DNA of 40,636 nucleotides from contig JAUYQH010000037.1 in the NCBI GenBank assembly GCA_030697365.1, positions 1 through 40,636 of the forward strand. Reading direction: 5' to 3'. Position numbers and translations under genes: made by a program. The notes under the pieces were generated by a model that saw nothing but the letters and a program-made list of their open reading frames with translations, was not told the DNA's origin and did no database searches. Origin of the DNA: Novosphingobium sp. GTDB lineage: Bacteria > Pseudomonadota > Alphaproteobacteria > Sphingomonadales > Sphingomonadaceae. Positions within the stretch are counted from its first letter, which is position 1, and the number at the start of each line of letters is the position of its first letter. Positions 1 through 10,673 of this stretch are shown here, piece by piece.

Positions 1-447
1 CTTCATCGCGGTCAGCATCTCGAGGCACCCGGCGGTGGTCGCGTGCTGGCCGGTGCCGAACGCCTGACTGGCGGGGATCACGAAGTCGCGAACCGCAGCG
101 TCGGCAAGGGGAGGGTGGCCCGGAGTGCGGACGTGGAACGCACCCGCACGGACAGGCTCGAGATAGTGCTGGCTATCCGTCACCCAGTCGGTGTCGGGCA
201 GGCGCTCGTCGGTCCATTGCGGCGGCTTTACGAACAACGAATCGAGCGCACGGCGGTCGCCGGGCGAGGGCTTGTGCGGCAGCCATGCCTCGAGCCGCCA
301 GTCGTCGGGCCGGTCCTCGGCGATTTCGCTTCCGGCGATGACGATATCGGGGTCCCAATCCAGCGCATCCTCATGCGCCAGAAGAGCACCTTCGATCATT
401 GCGCGCGGAGCGTAAGCGACCAGTTTCCAGCCCGGATCACCGGACAT
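1..447 (-). CDS. prmA: Ribosomal protein L11 methyltransferase, 5' part only
   Basis: This gene starts at 447 and runs off the left edge, so only about 149 N-terminal residues are present. The frame is open with no stop. Near residues 128-137 it reads AFGTGQHATT, the hallmark motif of PrmA, the SAM-dependent enzyme that methylates lysines on ribosomal protein L11 in the cytoplasm. The upstream stretch is acidic and Trp-rich, like the L11-recognition domain of the family. The ATG at 447 lies inside the 3' end of the upstream dehydrogenase gene, giving an 11-base overlap that suggests translational coupling. The SAM-binding core beyond the motif lies outside the window, so catalytic residues cannot be checked. 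Confidence 0.88.
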   Translation of the reverse strand, partial: MSGDPGWKLVAYAPRAMIEGALLAHEDALDWDPDIVIAGSEIAEDRPDDWRLEAWLPHKPSPGDRRALDSLFVKPPQWTDERLPDTDWVTDSQHYLEPVRAGAFHVRTPGHPPLADAAVRDFVIPASQAFGTGQHATTAGCLEMLTAMK

Positions 448-1132
448 AACTCGCCCCGTTGGCGTCGATCGTGGTGCCGGTCATGCTCGGCGGCGCGTCG
501 AGCGCGCAGAACGTGGCGATCGCGGCGATCTCGTCGGGGGTGGCAACCCGGCCGAGCGGGATGTCGGTGAGAAGTGCCGGTCCGCCGCGCGTGGCGAGAT
601 AGTCGTCGGCCATCGCGGTGTCGGTGAAACCAGGGGCGATCGCGAAGCTGAGGATGCCGTCACCGGCATAGGCGCGGGCGATGGTCTTGTGGAGCGCGAT
701 CATCCCACCCTTAGCCGCGGCATAGTGCCAGTGATCGGGCGAATCGCCGCGGAAACCGGCGCGGCTCGCAATGTGGACGATCCGCCCGCCGCAGCCGCGC
801 TGCTGCCAGTGTCGCACCGCGAACCGGCTGAGCTGGGCGGCGGCGGTCAGATTGATCCGCAGCGTGTCTTCCCACGCATCGAGCCAGGCAATGTCGCTGG
901 CGCGCAACGGGTTGGCGGCAAAGAGACCGGCGTTGTTGATCAGGACGTCGATCTGGCCACCGGTTTGTTCGAGAGCGAAGTCCCACAACACTTGCGGCGC
1001 CGAAGGTTCGGCAAAGTTAGCCTCGCGCGACCCGTGGCCGATCACCGTGCAACCGCGCGCGGCGAGCGCATCGGCGATCGCCTTGCCGATCCCGCGAGTC
1101 GAGCCGGTGACGAGGACGATGGGAGCGCTCAT
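437..1132 (-). CDS. Short-chain dehydrogenase/reductase (SDR) family oxidoreductase
   Basis: The product has 231 residues, the normal length for a classical SDR. The dinucleotide-binding motif TGSTRGIG is at residues 9-16 and the structural NNAG at 66-69. The catalytic residues are Ser123 and the pair Tyr137/Lys141 (YAAAK), and PGF at 167-169 is the usual loop after the active site. It should reduce or oxidise a carbonyl/alcohol with NAD(P)H in the cytoplasm. FabG-like and sugar or xenobiotic reductases share these motifs, so the substrate cannot be named. Its last 11 bases overlap prmA. No good ribosome binding site is visible before the ATG. Confidence 0.88.
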   Translation of the reverse strand: MSAPIVLVTGSTRGIGKAIADALAARGCTVIGHGSREANFAEPSAPQVLWDFALEQTGGQIDVLINNAGLFAANPLRASDIAWLDAWEDTLRINLTAAAQLSRFAVRHWQQRGCGGRIVHIASRAGFRGDSPDHWHYAAAKGGMIALHKTIARAYAGDGILSFAIAPGFTDTAMADDYLATRGGPALLTDIPLGRVATPDEIAAIATFCALDAPPSMTGTTIDANGASYVR

Positions 1133-1318
1133 GTGGACCGCGAAACGATGTGCGAAACTGTGCGATTTTCCGAGAGAAACATCGTCGCGAGAAGGGCTTG
1201 CGTCAAACCGGGTGTGACCTTTCGGACCGGCTGGATTCGATTGCTGTCGGCGAAAGCGGGCATAGCGCCCTCATGCCGACCTGCGACCGTGTAGGAAAGC
1301 GCTAAGCGCTAGGTCGTC

Positions 1319-2008
1319 TCAGACCGCTTCGAGCGCGTACCCCGCCGAACGCACCGTGCGGACAGGATCGGGCGCGCCGTCGATGCCGATGGCCTTTCGC
1401 AAGCGCCGGATGTGAACATCGACCGTTCGCAGCTCGATCTCGCTTTCGGTGCCCCACACCGCATCGAGCAGCTGCCCGCGCGAAAACACCCGCCCGGGGC
1501 TTTCCATGAAGTGGCGCAGCAGGCGGAACTCGGTCGGCCCCATCGCCAGGCTGTGCGCGCGGCGGATGACCTTGTGCGCGATCGGATCGAGCGAAAGGTC
1601 GCCCACGGTCAGCGTCTCGCCGGCCAGCACAGGTCGCACCCGGCGCAGCACCGCGGCGACCCGGGCGATCAGTTCGCGCGGGCTGAATGGCTTGGTCACA
1701 TAGTCGTCGGCGCCGGTTTCGAGCCCACGGATGCGGTCTTCCTCGGCCCCTCGCGCGGTCAGCATGACGATTGGAACGTGCGCGGTGGTCTTGTCTCGGC
1801 GCAGGCGGCGGCAAACCTCGATCCCGCTGGTGCCCTCGATCATCCAGTCGAGGATGACCAGATCGGGGGCGTCCTCCGCAGCGAGCATCAGCGCCTCGTC
1901 GCCATCGGCGGTAACCCGTACCCGGTACCCTTCGCCCTGAAAGCGGAACTCGAGCAACTCGGCCAGCGCGGGGTCGTCTTCGACGAGAAGAAGCTTGGGG
2001 CCAGTCAT
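1319..2008 (-). CDS. phoB: Phosphate regulon response regulator PhoB (OmpR/PhoB family)
   Basis: The product has 229 residues and a two-domain layout. The receiver domain (about 1-120) has the acidic pocket E10/D11/D12, phosphoacceptor Asp54, Thr84, Tyr103 and Lys106 (KPFSP). The C-terminal winged helix (about 130-228) carries the family pattern of a DNA recognition helix in VDVHIRRLRKAIG and ends with RTVRSAGYALE. When phosphorylated by PhoR it should activate phosphate-starvation genes. It is the last gene of the pho-pst locus but is separated from phoU by 163 bases of hairpin-rich DNA, so it may have its own transcript. The locus context makes PhoB much likelier than another OmpR-type regulator. 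Confidence 0.93.
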   Translation of the reverse strand: MTGPKLLLVEDDPALAELLEFRFQGEGYRVRVTADGDEALMLAAEDAPDLVILDWMIEGTSGIEVCRRLRRDKTTAHVPIVMLTARGAEEDRIRGLETGADDYVTKPFSPRELIARVAAVLRRVRPVLAGETLTVGDLSLDPIAHKVIRRAHSLAMGPTEFRLLRHFMESPGRVFSRGQLLDAVWGTESEIELRTVDVHIRRLRKAIGIDGAPDPVRTVRSAGYALEAV

Positions 2009-2010
2009 AG

Positions 2011-2153
2011 CCCTCTCCCGTTGACCCTGCGGGTCAGCTTCGCTTCCAGGGGAGAGGGTTGGGAGAGGGGAATGTGCACGGACAGACCCCTTTCAACTCC
2101 GGCTAGGGCCCTGCGGGTCCAAGCCTGCGTATCTCTCCCCTGAAGGGGAGAGA
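2011..2153. repeat. Hairpin-rich intergenic repeat between phoU and phoB
   Basis: The spacer contains CCCTCTCCC (2011-2019) paired with GGGAGAGGG (2050-2058). Inside it is the hairpin TGACCC-tgc-GGGTCA (2022-2036). A second near-perfect hairpin, CTCTCCCC-TGAA-GGGGAGAG, lies at 2133-2152. The word CCCTGCGGGTC occurs twice. This looks like an intergenic palindromic (REP-type) element. It could stop or stabilise the pst-phoU transcript before phoB, but no T-run marks a classical terminator. Confidence 0.6.
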
Positions 2154-2171
2154 GCAATGTTGCGGCCGTGC

Positions 2172-2855
2172 TCACGCCGGCGGAATCACGTCTTCGCGCT
2201 CGGGCAGGTAAGTCCCGGTCGCGGCGTAATAGACCTGCTCGGCAATGTTGGTGGCGTGATCGCCGATCCGTTCGATATTGCGCGCGACGAACAGCAGTTG
2301 CGCGGCGCTGGTGATCGATGCCGGGTTTTCGACCATGTGGCTGACAAGGTTGCGGAAGATGCTGTCATAGAAGGCATCGACCTTGGCGTCGCGCAGGACG
2401 ATCTCGCGCGCGGCTTCGGCATCGCGCGCGGCATAAGCCGTCAGCACGTCGTGGACCATTTCCGAAGCGACTTCGGCCATCGCGGGGAGCAGGGTCAGCG
2501 GCTCGAACCGCTGGCGGCCCTCGATATGGCCGACGCGCTTGGCGATGTTCTTGGCGTAGTCGCCGATCCGCTCGATCACCCCCGCGATCTTGAGGCTGGC
2601 GATCACCTCGCGCAGATCGTCGGCCATCGGCGCGCGCAGCGCGAGGATGCGGATGGCGAGGCGATCGACTTCCATCTCGAACTCGTCGATCCGCTTGTCG
2701 CGCTGGATCACGGTACGGGCGAGGTCTTCCTGCCCGCGAACCAGTGCGTCCATCGCCTCGTCGACCGAAACTTCGGCCAGCCCGCCCATTTCGGCGATCA
2801 GGCCGCGCAGCCGGGTGATGTCCTCGTCGAACGCCTTGACGGTGTGTTCCATCAT
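2172..2855 (-). CDS. phoU: Phosphate signalling complex protein PhoU
   Basis: The product has 227 residues, the usual PhoU length, and is all alpha-helical with two similar three-helix repeats (about 1-115 and 116-225). The acidic and Asp-rich helices that bind metals in the family are visible around VLRDAKVDAFYDSI and near VIQRDKRIDEFEMEVD. PhoU sits between the PstSCAB transporter and PhoR and represses the Pho response when phosphate is plentiful. The gene begins with two Met codons (2855 and 2852), and it is unclear which is used. It starts 12 bases after the pstB stop and is surely in the same operon. Confidence 0.94.
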   Translation of the reverse strand: MMEHTVKAFDEDITRLRGLIAEMGGLAEVSVDEAMDALVRGQEDLARTVIQRDKRIDEFEMEVDRLAIRILALRAPMADDLREVIASLKIAGVIERIGDYAKNIAKRVGHIEGRQRFEPLTLLPAMAEVASEMVHDVLTAYAARDAEAAREIVLRDAKVDAFYDSIFRNLVSHMVENPASITSAAQLLFVARNIERIGDHATNIAEQVYYAATGTYLPEREDVIPPA

Positions 2856-2867
2856 CAGCCGAATATC

Positions 2868-3674
2868 CTATCCGTAGCGGCCTGTAATATAATCCTTGGT
2901 CCGCACTTCCCGAGGATTTGTGAAGATGTCCGAGGTTTTGCCGTATTCGACCATCTTGCCGAGGTGGAAGAACGCGGTGCGCTGCGAGACCCGCGCGGCC
3001 TGCTGCATCGAATGGGTGACGATCACGATAGCATAGCGCCCGCGCAGTTCGTCGATCAGTTCCTCGATCCGCGCGGTGGCGATCGGATCGAGCGCCGAGC
3101 ACGGCTCGTCCATGAGGATGACCTCAGGATCGACCGCGATGGCGCGGGCGATGCACAGACGCTGCTGCTGGCCTCCCGACAGCGCGGTGCCGCTGTCGGC
3201 GAGCCTGTCCTTGACCTCGTCCCACAGCCCGGCGCGGTTGAGCGAGCGTTCGACGATCTCGTCGAGTTCGGCCTTGCCTGCGGCCAGGCCATGGATGCGT
3301 GGGCCGTAGGCGATGTTCTCGAAGATCGACTTGGGGAACGGGTTGGGCTTCTGGAACACCATCCCCACCCGCGCGCGCAATTGCACCACGTCCATGCCCG
3401 AACGGTAGATATCCTCGCCATCGAGCATGATCTCGCCCTCGAACCGCGCGGTGGGGATGGTGTCGTTCATCCGGTTGAGCGCGCGCAGGAAGGTGGATTT
3501 GCCGCAACCCGAGGGGCCGATAAACGAAGTGACGTACTGGCTCGGCACGTCGATCGAAACGTCGTCGATCGCCTGCTTGGCGCCATAATAGATCGAGACG
3601 TTGCGGGCGCGGATCTTGACGTCGCCGTTCGCGTCCGCGGGCGTATTCCCGATAGTCTGCACAGCCGCGTCCAT
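2868..3674 (-). CDS. pstB: Phosphate ABC transporter ATP-binding protein PstB
   Basis: The product has 268 residues. Walker A is GPSGCGKST (53-61), the Q-loop Gln is at 108, the ABC signature LSGGQQQR is at 165-172, Walker B VILMDE is at 185-190, and the switch His is at 221. It closes with DYITGRYG, the standard PstB C-terminus. It hydrolyses ATP on the inner face of the membrane to drive phosphate import through PstCA. The open frame extends far upstream, but that part is the shadow of pstA. The ATG at 3674 follows the pstA stop by two bases and gives the normal family length. Confidence 0.96.
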   Translation of the reverse strand: MDAAVQTIGNTPADANGDVKIRARNVSIYYGAKQAIDDVSIDVPSQYVTSFIGPSGCGKSTFLRALNRMNDTIPTARFEGEIMLDGEDIYRSGMDVVQLRARVGMVFQKPNPFPKSIFENIAYGPRIHGLAAGKAELDEIVERSLNRAGLWDEVKDRLADSGTALSGGQQQRLCIARAIAVDPEVILMDEPCSALDPIATARIEELIDELRGRYAIVIVTHSMQQAARVSQRTAFFHLGKMVEYGKTSDIFTNPREVRTKDYITGRYG

Positions 3675-3676
3675 GG

Positions 3677-4924
3677 TCACCAGCGCCTTTCGAAGCGGTT
3701 GCGCAAATAGATCGCCACGCCGTTCATAACCAGCAGGAACAGCAGCAGCACGATGATCGCCGCGGAAGTGCGCGCCACGAAGCCGCGGTCGATCTCGTCC
3801 GACCACAGGAATATCTGCACCGGCAGCACGCTCGACGGCGAGGTGAACCCGTCGGGCGGGGTCGCGACGAAGGCGCGCATACCGATCATCAGCAGCGGCG
3901 CGGTCTCGCCCAGCGCGCGCGCCATGCCGATGATCGTGCCGGTGAGGATGCCGGGCAGGGCGAGGGGCAGGACGTGGTGGAACACCACCTGGATGCGGCT
4001 CGCCCCGATCGCCAGCGCGCCGTCGCGGATCGAGGGCGGAACCGACTTGATCGCATTGCGCGCCGAGATGACGATCACCGGCATCGTCATCAGCGCCAGC
4101 GTCATCCCGCCGATCAGCGGGGCCGAGCGGTAGTTGGGAAACAGCGTCAGGAACACCGCGAGCCCGAGCAGGCCGAAGATGATCGAGGGCACTGCGGCGA
4201 GGTTGTTGATCGAGATCTCGATCCACTCGGTCCAGCGGTTCCGCGGGGCATATTCCTCGAGATAAACCGCCGAGAGCACCCCGATCGGGAATGCCATCAG
4301 CAACGTGACGAGCATCGTCAGCATCGAGCCCTTGAGCGCCGCCCAGATGCCAGCAGCCTGGGGATCGGTGGCGTCTGAGCGCGAAAGGAAACCCGGGTCC
4401 CACGCCCATTGCAGCTTGTCCTCGCGTTTCAGCCGGGCCGCGAGCGCCTGCATCGCCGGCGAATCCCCCCCGCGCAGGCCCGAGGCAAGGTCTCCGGTGA
4501 CCGGCAGCGACACCGCGATCTTGTTGCCTAGGAGCGAGGGATCGTCCGCTATTTTCTCGGCAACCTCGCGCCACGCCGACGAATCGATCTGTGCCGCGCC
4601 ATCGGCCCCCAGCGCGTCAGTGGCGGCATCGGAAACCAGCGTCGGCAGCCCTGCCGCCTCCAGTTGGGCCGATGCATCGGCCTGTGCGGCCAGGCGGGGG
4701 TCGATGGGGAACTGGCTGGCCGTCAGGTCCAGCGGGAAACGCACCTCGGCGCGGCGGAAGCCATTCACCCCTGCCGAGGTCATCGAAACCAGCAGGAACG
4801 CCAGCACCAGCGCCGAGAACACCACCGCGCTCAGCCCGAGCAGGCGAAAGTTCCGCTCGGCCACATAGCGCTTGCGAATCCGCGCAGCGACCGCGGGGGA
4901 GGAGTGATGCGCGGCCCTATTCAT
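3677..4924 (-). CDS. pstA: Phosphate ABC transporter permease PstA
   Basis: The product has 415 residues, much longer than the enteric PstA (about 300). The N-terminus has one membrane segment (about 28-48) followed by a soluble, presumably periplasmic, stretch to about residue 185. This matches the N-terminal extension (DUF3333) seen in alphaproteobacterial PstA. The permease core follows, with the coupling-loop pattern of the family ([21 protein letters not shown]) that contacts PstB. The gene overlaps the end of pstC by 8 bases and its stop lies two bases before pstB, so the three are tightly coupled. Confidence 0.94.
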   Translation of the reverse strand: MNRAAHHSSPAVAARIRKRYVAERNFRLLGLSAVVFSALVLAFLLVSMTSAGVNGFRRAEVRFPLDLTASQFPIDPRLAAQADASAQLEAAGLPTLVSDAATDALGADGAAQIDSSAWREVAEKIADDPSLLGNKIAVSLPVTGDLASGLRGGDSPAMQALAARLKREDKLQWAWDPGFLSRSDATDPQAAGIWAALKGSMLTMLVTLLMAFPIGVLSAVYLEEYAPRNRWTEWIEISINNLAAVPSIIFGLLGLAVFLTLFPNYRSAPLIGGMTLALMTMPVIVISARNAIKSVPPSIRDGALAIGASRIQVVFHHVLPLALPGILTGTIIGMARALGETAPLLMIGMRAFVATPPDGFTSPSSVLPVQIFLWSDEIDRGFVARTSAAIIVLLLFLLVMNGVAIYLRNRFERRW

Positions 4925-6302
4925 AAGCTTCGCGGTACCGCTTGACCACGCGCAGCGCGATGAAGTTGAGCGTCAGCGTGACGAGGAACAGGACCATCCC
5001 CAGCGCGAAGGCGCTGAGCGTGGCGGGATGATCGAAGCTGCCCTCGCCGGTCAGCATCGCGACGATCTGGAAAGTCACCGTGGTCATGCTCTCGAAAGGG
5101 TTGGCGGTGAGCCGCGCCGCCGCGCCTGCGGCCATGACCACGATCATCGTCTCGCCGATCGCCCGGCTGACCGCGAGCATCACGCCCGCGACAATTCCCG
5201 GCAGGGCGGCGGGGATCAGCACCCGCCGGATCGTTTCCGATGTCGTCGCGCCCATCGCCAGACTGCCGTCGCGCATCGCCTGCGGGACCGCGGCAATGCT
5301 GTCGTCGGCCATCGACGAGACGAACGGGATGATCATCACCCCCATCACCAGCCCCGCGGCCAGCGCGCTCTCCGAACTGGCGCTGGCAATCCCGATCGAC
5401 TGCCCGAAATCACGCACCGCGGGCGCCACGGTCAGCGCGGCGAAATAGCCGTAAACCACCGTTGGCACCCCCGCGAGAATCTCGAGCAGCGGCTTCATCC
5501 AGCTGCGCACGCCCGGTGCGGCGTACTGGGTGAGGTAGATCGCGCTCATCAGGCCGAGCGGGATGGCGACCAGCATCGCGATGATCGCGCCGATCACGAT
5601 CGTCCCCCAAAACAGCGGGATCGCGCCGAACTTGTGTCCCTGATCGAGCCCGGGCGTGCTCATCGGGTCGGGCGACCAGTGCGTCCCGAACAGGAAATCG
5701 AGCGGCGAGACGAAGCCGAAGAAGCGGATCGTCTCGAACAGCAATGATGCAACGATCCCCGCGGTGGTGATGATCGCTACCAGCGAGGCGAGCAGCAGCA
5801 CCGCCATCACAGCGCGTTCGACCCGGGTGCGCGCGGTGAAATCGGGGCGCAGACGCAGGAACCCGAACGCGCCCCCGGCAAAGCCCAAAACCAACGTAGC
5901 GGCGAGGCCGATTCCGCCGAACAGGCGCAGGGCGTTGCGGAACGGCTCGACCAGCGCGGCGGCGTCTGCGTTGAAGACTCCCGCCGCGCGTCCCTCGGCA
6001 ACGGCGAGCGCCTCGCCCAGCATATTGTCGCGCTGCATCCCGAAACCCGGCAGCGCGACCGCGGCGGGATCGCCCAGCACACTGCCGATCACCAGTTGCG
6101 GTGCGATGCTGGACCACACCACCGCGAACAGCAGCGCCGGCACCGCCGCCCACAGCGCCACGTACCAGCCATGATAGCCCGGCAGCGAATGGAGCCTCTG
6201 GCGGCTCGCGCGCTGGAACGCCCAGGCGCGCGACCGCGCCGCCAGCCACCCGACAAGCCCCAACCCGAAGGCGAGGAGGATCAGAATGGCCGGCGACATC
6301 AT
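4917..6302 (-). CDS. pstC: Phosphate ABC transporter permease PstC
   Basis: The product has 461 residues, long for PstC. The first about 170 residues contain extra hydrophobic segments and a loop, as in the extended alphaproteobacterial form (DUF3708-type N-terminus). The permease core includes the coupling sequence RDGSLAMGATTSETIRRVLIP. With PstA it forms the channel for phosphate. The start is a double Met (6302 and 6299), ten bases after the pstS stop, with no strong ribosome binding site. The tail ends [11 protein letters not shown] and overlaps pstA by 8 bases. Confidence 0.93.
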   Translation of the reverse strand: MMSPAILILLAFGLGLVGWLAARSRAWAFQRASRQRLHSLPGYHGWYVALWAAVPALLFAVVWSSIAPQLVIGSVLGDPAAVALPGFGMQRDNMLGEALAVAEGRAAGVFNADAAALVEPFRNALRLFGGIGLAATLVLGFAGGAFGFLRLRPDFTARTRVERAVMAVLLLASLVAIITTAGIVASLLFETIRFFGFVSPLDFLFGTHWSPDPMSTPGLDQGHKFGAIPLFWGTIVIGAIIAMLVAIPLGLMSAIYLTQYAAPGVRSWMKPLLEILAGVPTVVYGYFAALTVAPAVRDFGQSIGIASASSESALAAGLVMGVMIIPFVSSMADDSIAAVPQAMRDGSLAMGATTSETIRRVLIPAALPGIVAGVMLAVSRAIGETMIVVMAAGAAARLTANPFESMTTVTFQIVAMLTGEGSFDHPATLSAFALGMVLFLVTLTLNFIALRVVKRYREAYE

Positions 6303-6312
6303 AGGACAGGCG

Positions 6313-7359
6313 TTACTTGAGGCTCGCGCCGTCGAGCGTGGTGAAGTCGGTCGCCGCCGTCAGGCTCGCTGCCTGGACTGCGTCGGGCGCGACGACCATG
6401 CCGGCCTTGGCGAGCAGACCGTCCTTGCCCCAGCTCTTCGCCCAGGCGCCGACGTATTCCTTGAGGCCCTTGATCGCGTCGAGGTGCGCCTTCTTGACGT
6501 AGATGTAGAGCGGACGCGCGCCCGGATAGCTGAAGTCCGAGATCGAGGCGTAAGTCGGCACAACGCCATCGACTTTGAGGCCCTTGATCTTGTCCGCGTT
6601 GGATTCGAGGTAGGAGTACCCGAACACGCCGATCGCCTTGGGATTGGCCTCAAGCTTCTGGACGATCAGATTGTCGTTCTCGCCCGAATCGACATAGGCG
6701 CCGTCCTCGCGCACTTCGGTGCAGGCGGCCTCGTACTTTTCCTTGTCGCTATCCTTCAGCGCCTTCATCGCCGGATCGCTCTCACAGCCTTTGGCGAGGA
6801 TCAACTCCTTGAGCGCGTCGCGCGTGCCCGAGGTCGAGGGCGGGCCGTAGACCAGGATCGGATCGGCGGGGAGCGCCGGGTTGACGTCCTTCCAGGTCTT
6901 GGCGGTCTGGGGCTTGCCGAACGGGTTCTTGGCCAGCGCCTTGTAGACGTCAGCCGGGGTCAGATCCATATTGGAGCCTCCAGTGGCTTCGGCGAAGGCG
7001 ATCCCGTCGAGCCCGACCTGGATTTCGACGATATCCTTGACCCCGTTCTTCACGCAGTCATCGAACTCGGACTTCTTCATCCGGCGCGAGGCATTTTCGA
7101 TATCGGGATGCTGGACGCCCACGCCGGCGCAGAACAGCTTCATCCCCGCGCCCGTCCCGGTCGATTCGACGATAGGTGCCGGGATGCCGGGGGTGGACTT
7201 GGCCAGTTCCTCGGCAACCGCCTTGGCGAACGGCAGAACGGTGGATGAGCCGACCGCGCGCACGTTGTCGCGCGATGCGGTCTGCTGGCCGCCACAGGCA
7301 GTCAGGGCGGCGCTGGCGAGAAGCGCGACGGAAGCCAGGAGAATCGGTTTGGACGACAT
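6313..7359 (-). CDS. pstS: Periplasmic phosphate-binding lipoprotein PstS
   Basis: The product has 348 residues. The N-terminus is a lipoprotein signal, with a hydrophobic run ending LTAC, so it is probably anchored on the periplasmic side of a membrane. The phosphate-loop motif SSTVLPFAK and the later GPPSTSGTRDALKE are typical of PstS. I chose the ATG at 7359 because it puts the signal peptide at the extreme N-terminus; AAAGG lies about 9 bases upstream. An in-frame ATG at 7422 would add 21 residues. That start has a better GAAGGA site and overlaps the phoR stop as ATGA, so it is a real alternative. The gene leads pstCAB-phoU. Confidence 0.92.
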   Translation of the reverse strand: MSSKPILLASVALLASAALTACGGQQTASRDNVRAVGSSTVLPFAKAVAEELAKSTPGIPAPIVESTGTGAGMKLFCAGVGVQHPDIENASRRMKKSEFDDCVKNGVKDIVEIQVGLDGIAFAEATGGSNMDLTPADVYKALAKNPFGKPQTAKTWKDVNPALPADPILVYGPPSTSGTRDALKELILAKGCESDPAMKALKDSDKEKYEAACTEVREDGAYVDSGENDNLIVQKLEANPKAIGVFGYSYLESNADKIKGLKVDGVVPTYASISDFSYPGARPLYIYVKKAHLDAIKGLKEYVGAWAKSWGKDGLLAKAGMVVAPDAVQAASLTAATDFTTLDGASLK

Positions 7360-7418
7360 TGCAGAAAGCCTTTCGCGGAATGATCCCGACGCGCCCATGT
7401 GGGCGACGTGTGACAGCT

Positions 7419-8603
7419 TCATGACAATCCTTCGCTGCCAGGAGTGGCTTTGAAGCGAACCGTGATCGTGGTTCCTTCGCCCACCGTGCTGTCGATGTCG
7501 AGCCGTCCCTGGTGCCTTTCCACGATATGCTTGACGATCGCCAGTCCCAGCCCGGTGCCTCCCGCCGCCCGGCTGCGCCCCGGGTCGGTGCGATAGAAGC
7601 GGCGGGTCAGGTGGGGGAGGTGCTCGGGGGCGATCCCGGCTCCGCGATCGGCCACCGTCAGGGTGACGTCGCGAGGCGAGGATTCGACCGCCACGGTCAC
7701 CGGCTGCGCCGGGTCCCCGTACTTCAGCGCATTGTCGATCAGGTTGCGCAACAGCTGGTCGAGCTGGCCGCGGTCGCCCTCGATCACCACTGCGTCGCGC
7801 GGCCACTCGATCATCACCCGCCCGTCGCCATGGGTCGTCGAAAGATCGGTGGCGACGGTGGCGGTAAGCTGCCCGAGATCGACCGATTCGCGCGGCCGGT
7901 CGTGCTTTTCGGCTTCGATCCGGGATAGCGACATCAGATCCTGAACCAGGTTCTGAAGCCTCCGCGCCTCGCGCAGGACGGTGGCGTTGAACTTGCTCGC
8001 GGTCGCGGCGTCGACCTTCGCGCCGCCCTCAGCAAGCGTTTCGACATAGCCGATGATCGAAGCCAGCGGGGTGGACAGCTCGTGGCTGGCGTTGGCCACG
8101 AAATCGGTGTGGGCGCGGCCGATATCGGCTTCGGCAGTGCGGTTGATCAGCTCGACCATCGCAAACCGTTCGTCGATCTGGCGGCGCGAAACTTGCCAGA
8201 TGCTGCGCGGAGTGGTCAGCCCCGGGATCGTGGCCGTGCCGCCATGTTCGAGAAGCGCCACCGCATCGGGATGGCGTAGCGCCATTCGCACGTCCTGTCC
8301 GAGAATGTGCGCGCCCAACGCCTCGCGCGCGGCGGCGTTGGCGAACTGGATCCGGTCGCGGTCGAGCATGATCAGCGGAACGCCGAGCGGCTCCATCAGG
8401 CTTTCGATCCGCGCCCGGGTGAACTGAACTCCGCTGCCCGACGGGCGGAGCGAGGGCGGGGCGGGGCGGGAGATGTACAGCGTCCCCAGCCACAGGAGCA
8501 GAACCGCGCCGGTCAGCGCGACCCCGGCGCCCGACCCCAGCATGACCGTTGCGCCAAGCAGGGCGAGAAGCACACCTGGCCACGGCAACTTCGGGAGTGA
8601 CAT
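7419..8603 (-). CDS. phoR: Phosphate regulon sensor histidine kinase PhoR
   Basis: The product has 394 residues. Two hydrophobic segments fill residues 8-45, followed by a short PAS-like region (about 65-155). The dimerisation helix has the phosphorylated His174 in NASHELSTPLASIIGY. The ATPase domain shows the N box LRNLIDNALKYG (285-296), G1 DRGAGI (319-324) and G2 GGTGLGLAIV (348-357). It should phosphorylate PhoB when phosphate is scarce. As in other PhoR proteins there is no large periplasmic domain, so signal must come from the Pst/PhoU complex. It is the first gene of the locus. I could not find a convincing Pho box in the 146 bases upstream. Confidence 0.93.
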   Translation of the reverse strand: MSLPKLPWPGVLLALLGATVMLGSGAGVALTGAVLLLWLGTLYISRPAPPSLRPSGSGVQFTRARIESLMEPLGVPLIMLDRDRIQFANAAAREALGAHILGQDVRMALRHPDAVALLEHGGTATIPGLTTPRSIWQVSRRQIDERFAMVELINRTAEADIGRAHTDFVANASHELSTPLASIIGYVETLAEGGAKVDAATASKFNATVLREARRLQNLVQDLMSLSRIEAEKHDRPRESVDLGQLTATVATDLSTTHGDGRVMIEWPRDAVVIEGDRGQLDQLLRNLIDNALKYGDPAQPVTVAVESSPRDVTLTVADRGAGIAPEHLPHLTRRFYRTDPGRSRAAGGTGLGLAIVKHIVERHQGRLDIDSTVGEGTTITVRFKATPGSEGLS

Positions 8604-8749
8604 TCAGCCGTCCGCTTCCGGGGGCAGCGCTCGGGCTGCGGGAGATTGGCCGCCTTTAGGGCTGCGTCGATGGGTCCGCAAGCAGCGCACCGATTGCAGG
8701 ATCGCCCCGCGGTGTGGCACGGGGAAGCAAAGCACAGTGAGAGGACGCC

Positions 8750-10660
<1,911 letters not shown>

Positions 10661-10673
10661 ATCGCTCGCGATA

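Noticed and set aside
43..570. Plus-strand open frame at the left edge
   Set aside because: It is the complementary shadow of prmA and the SDR gene, whose motifs are clear on the minus strand.
1297..1313. AGCGCTAAGCGCT near the phoB stop
   Set aside because: It gives only a five-base stem with a three-base loop and no real T-run, so it is too weak to call a terminator.
2157..3710. Long 517-codon plus-strand open frame
   Set aside because: It lies opposite phoU and pstB; the His/Asp/Arg-rich translation is typical of an antisense frame in G+C-rich DNA.
8604..8749. Search for a Pho box before phoR
   Set aside because: No repeat close to CTGTCA with proper spacing is visible; I cannot support a Pho box here.
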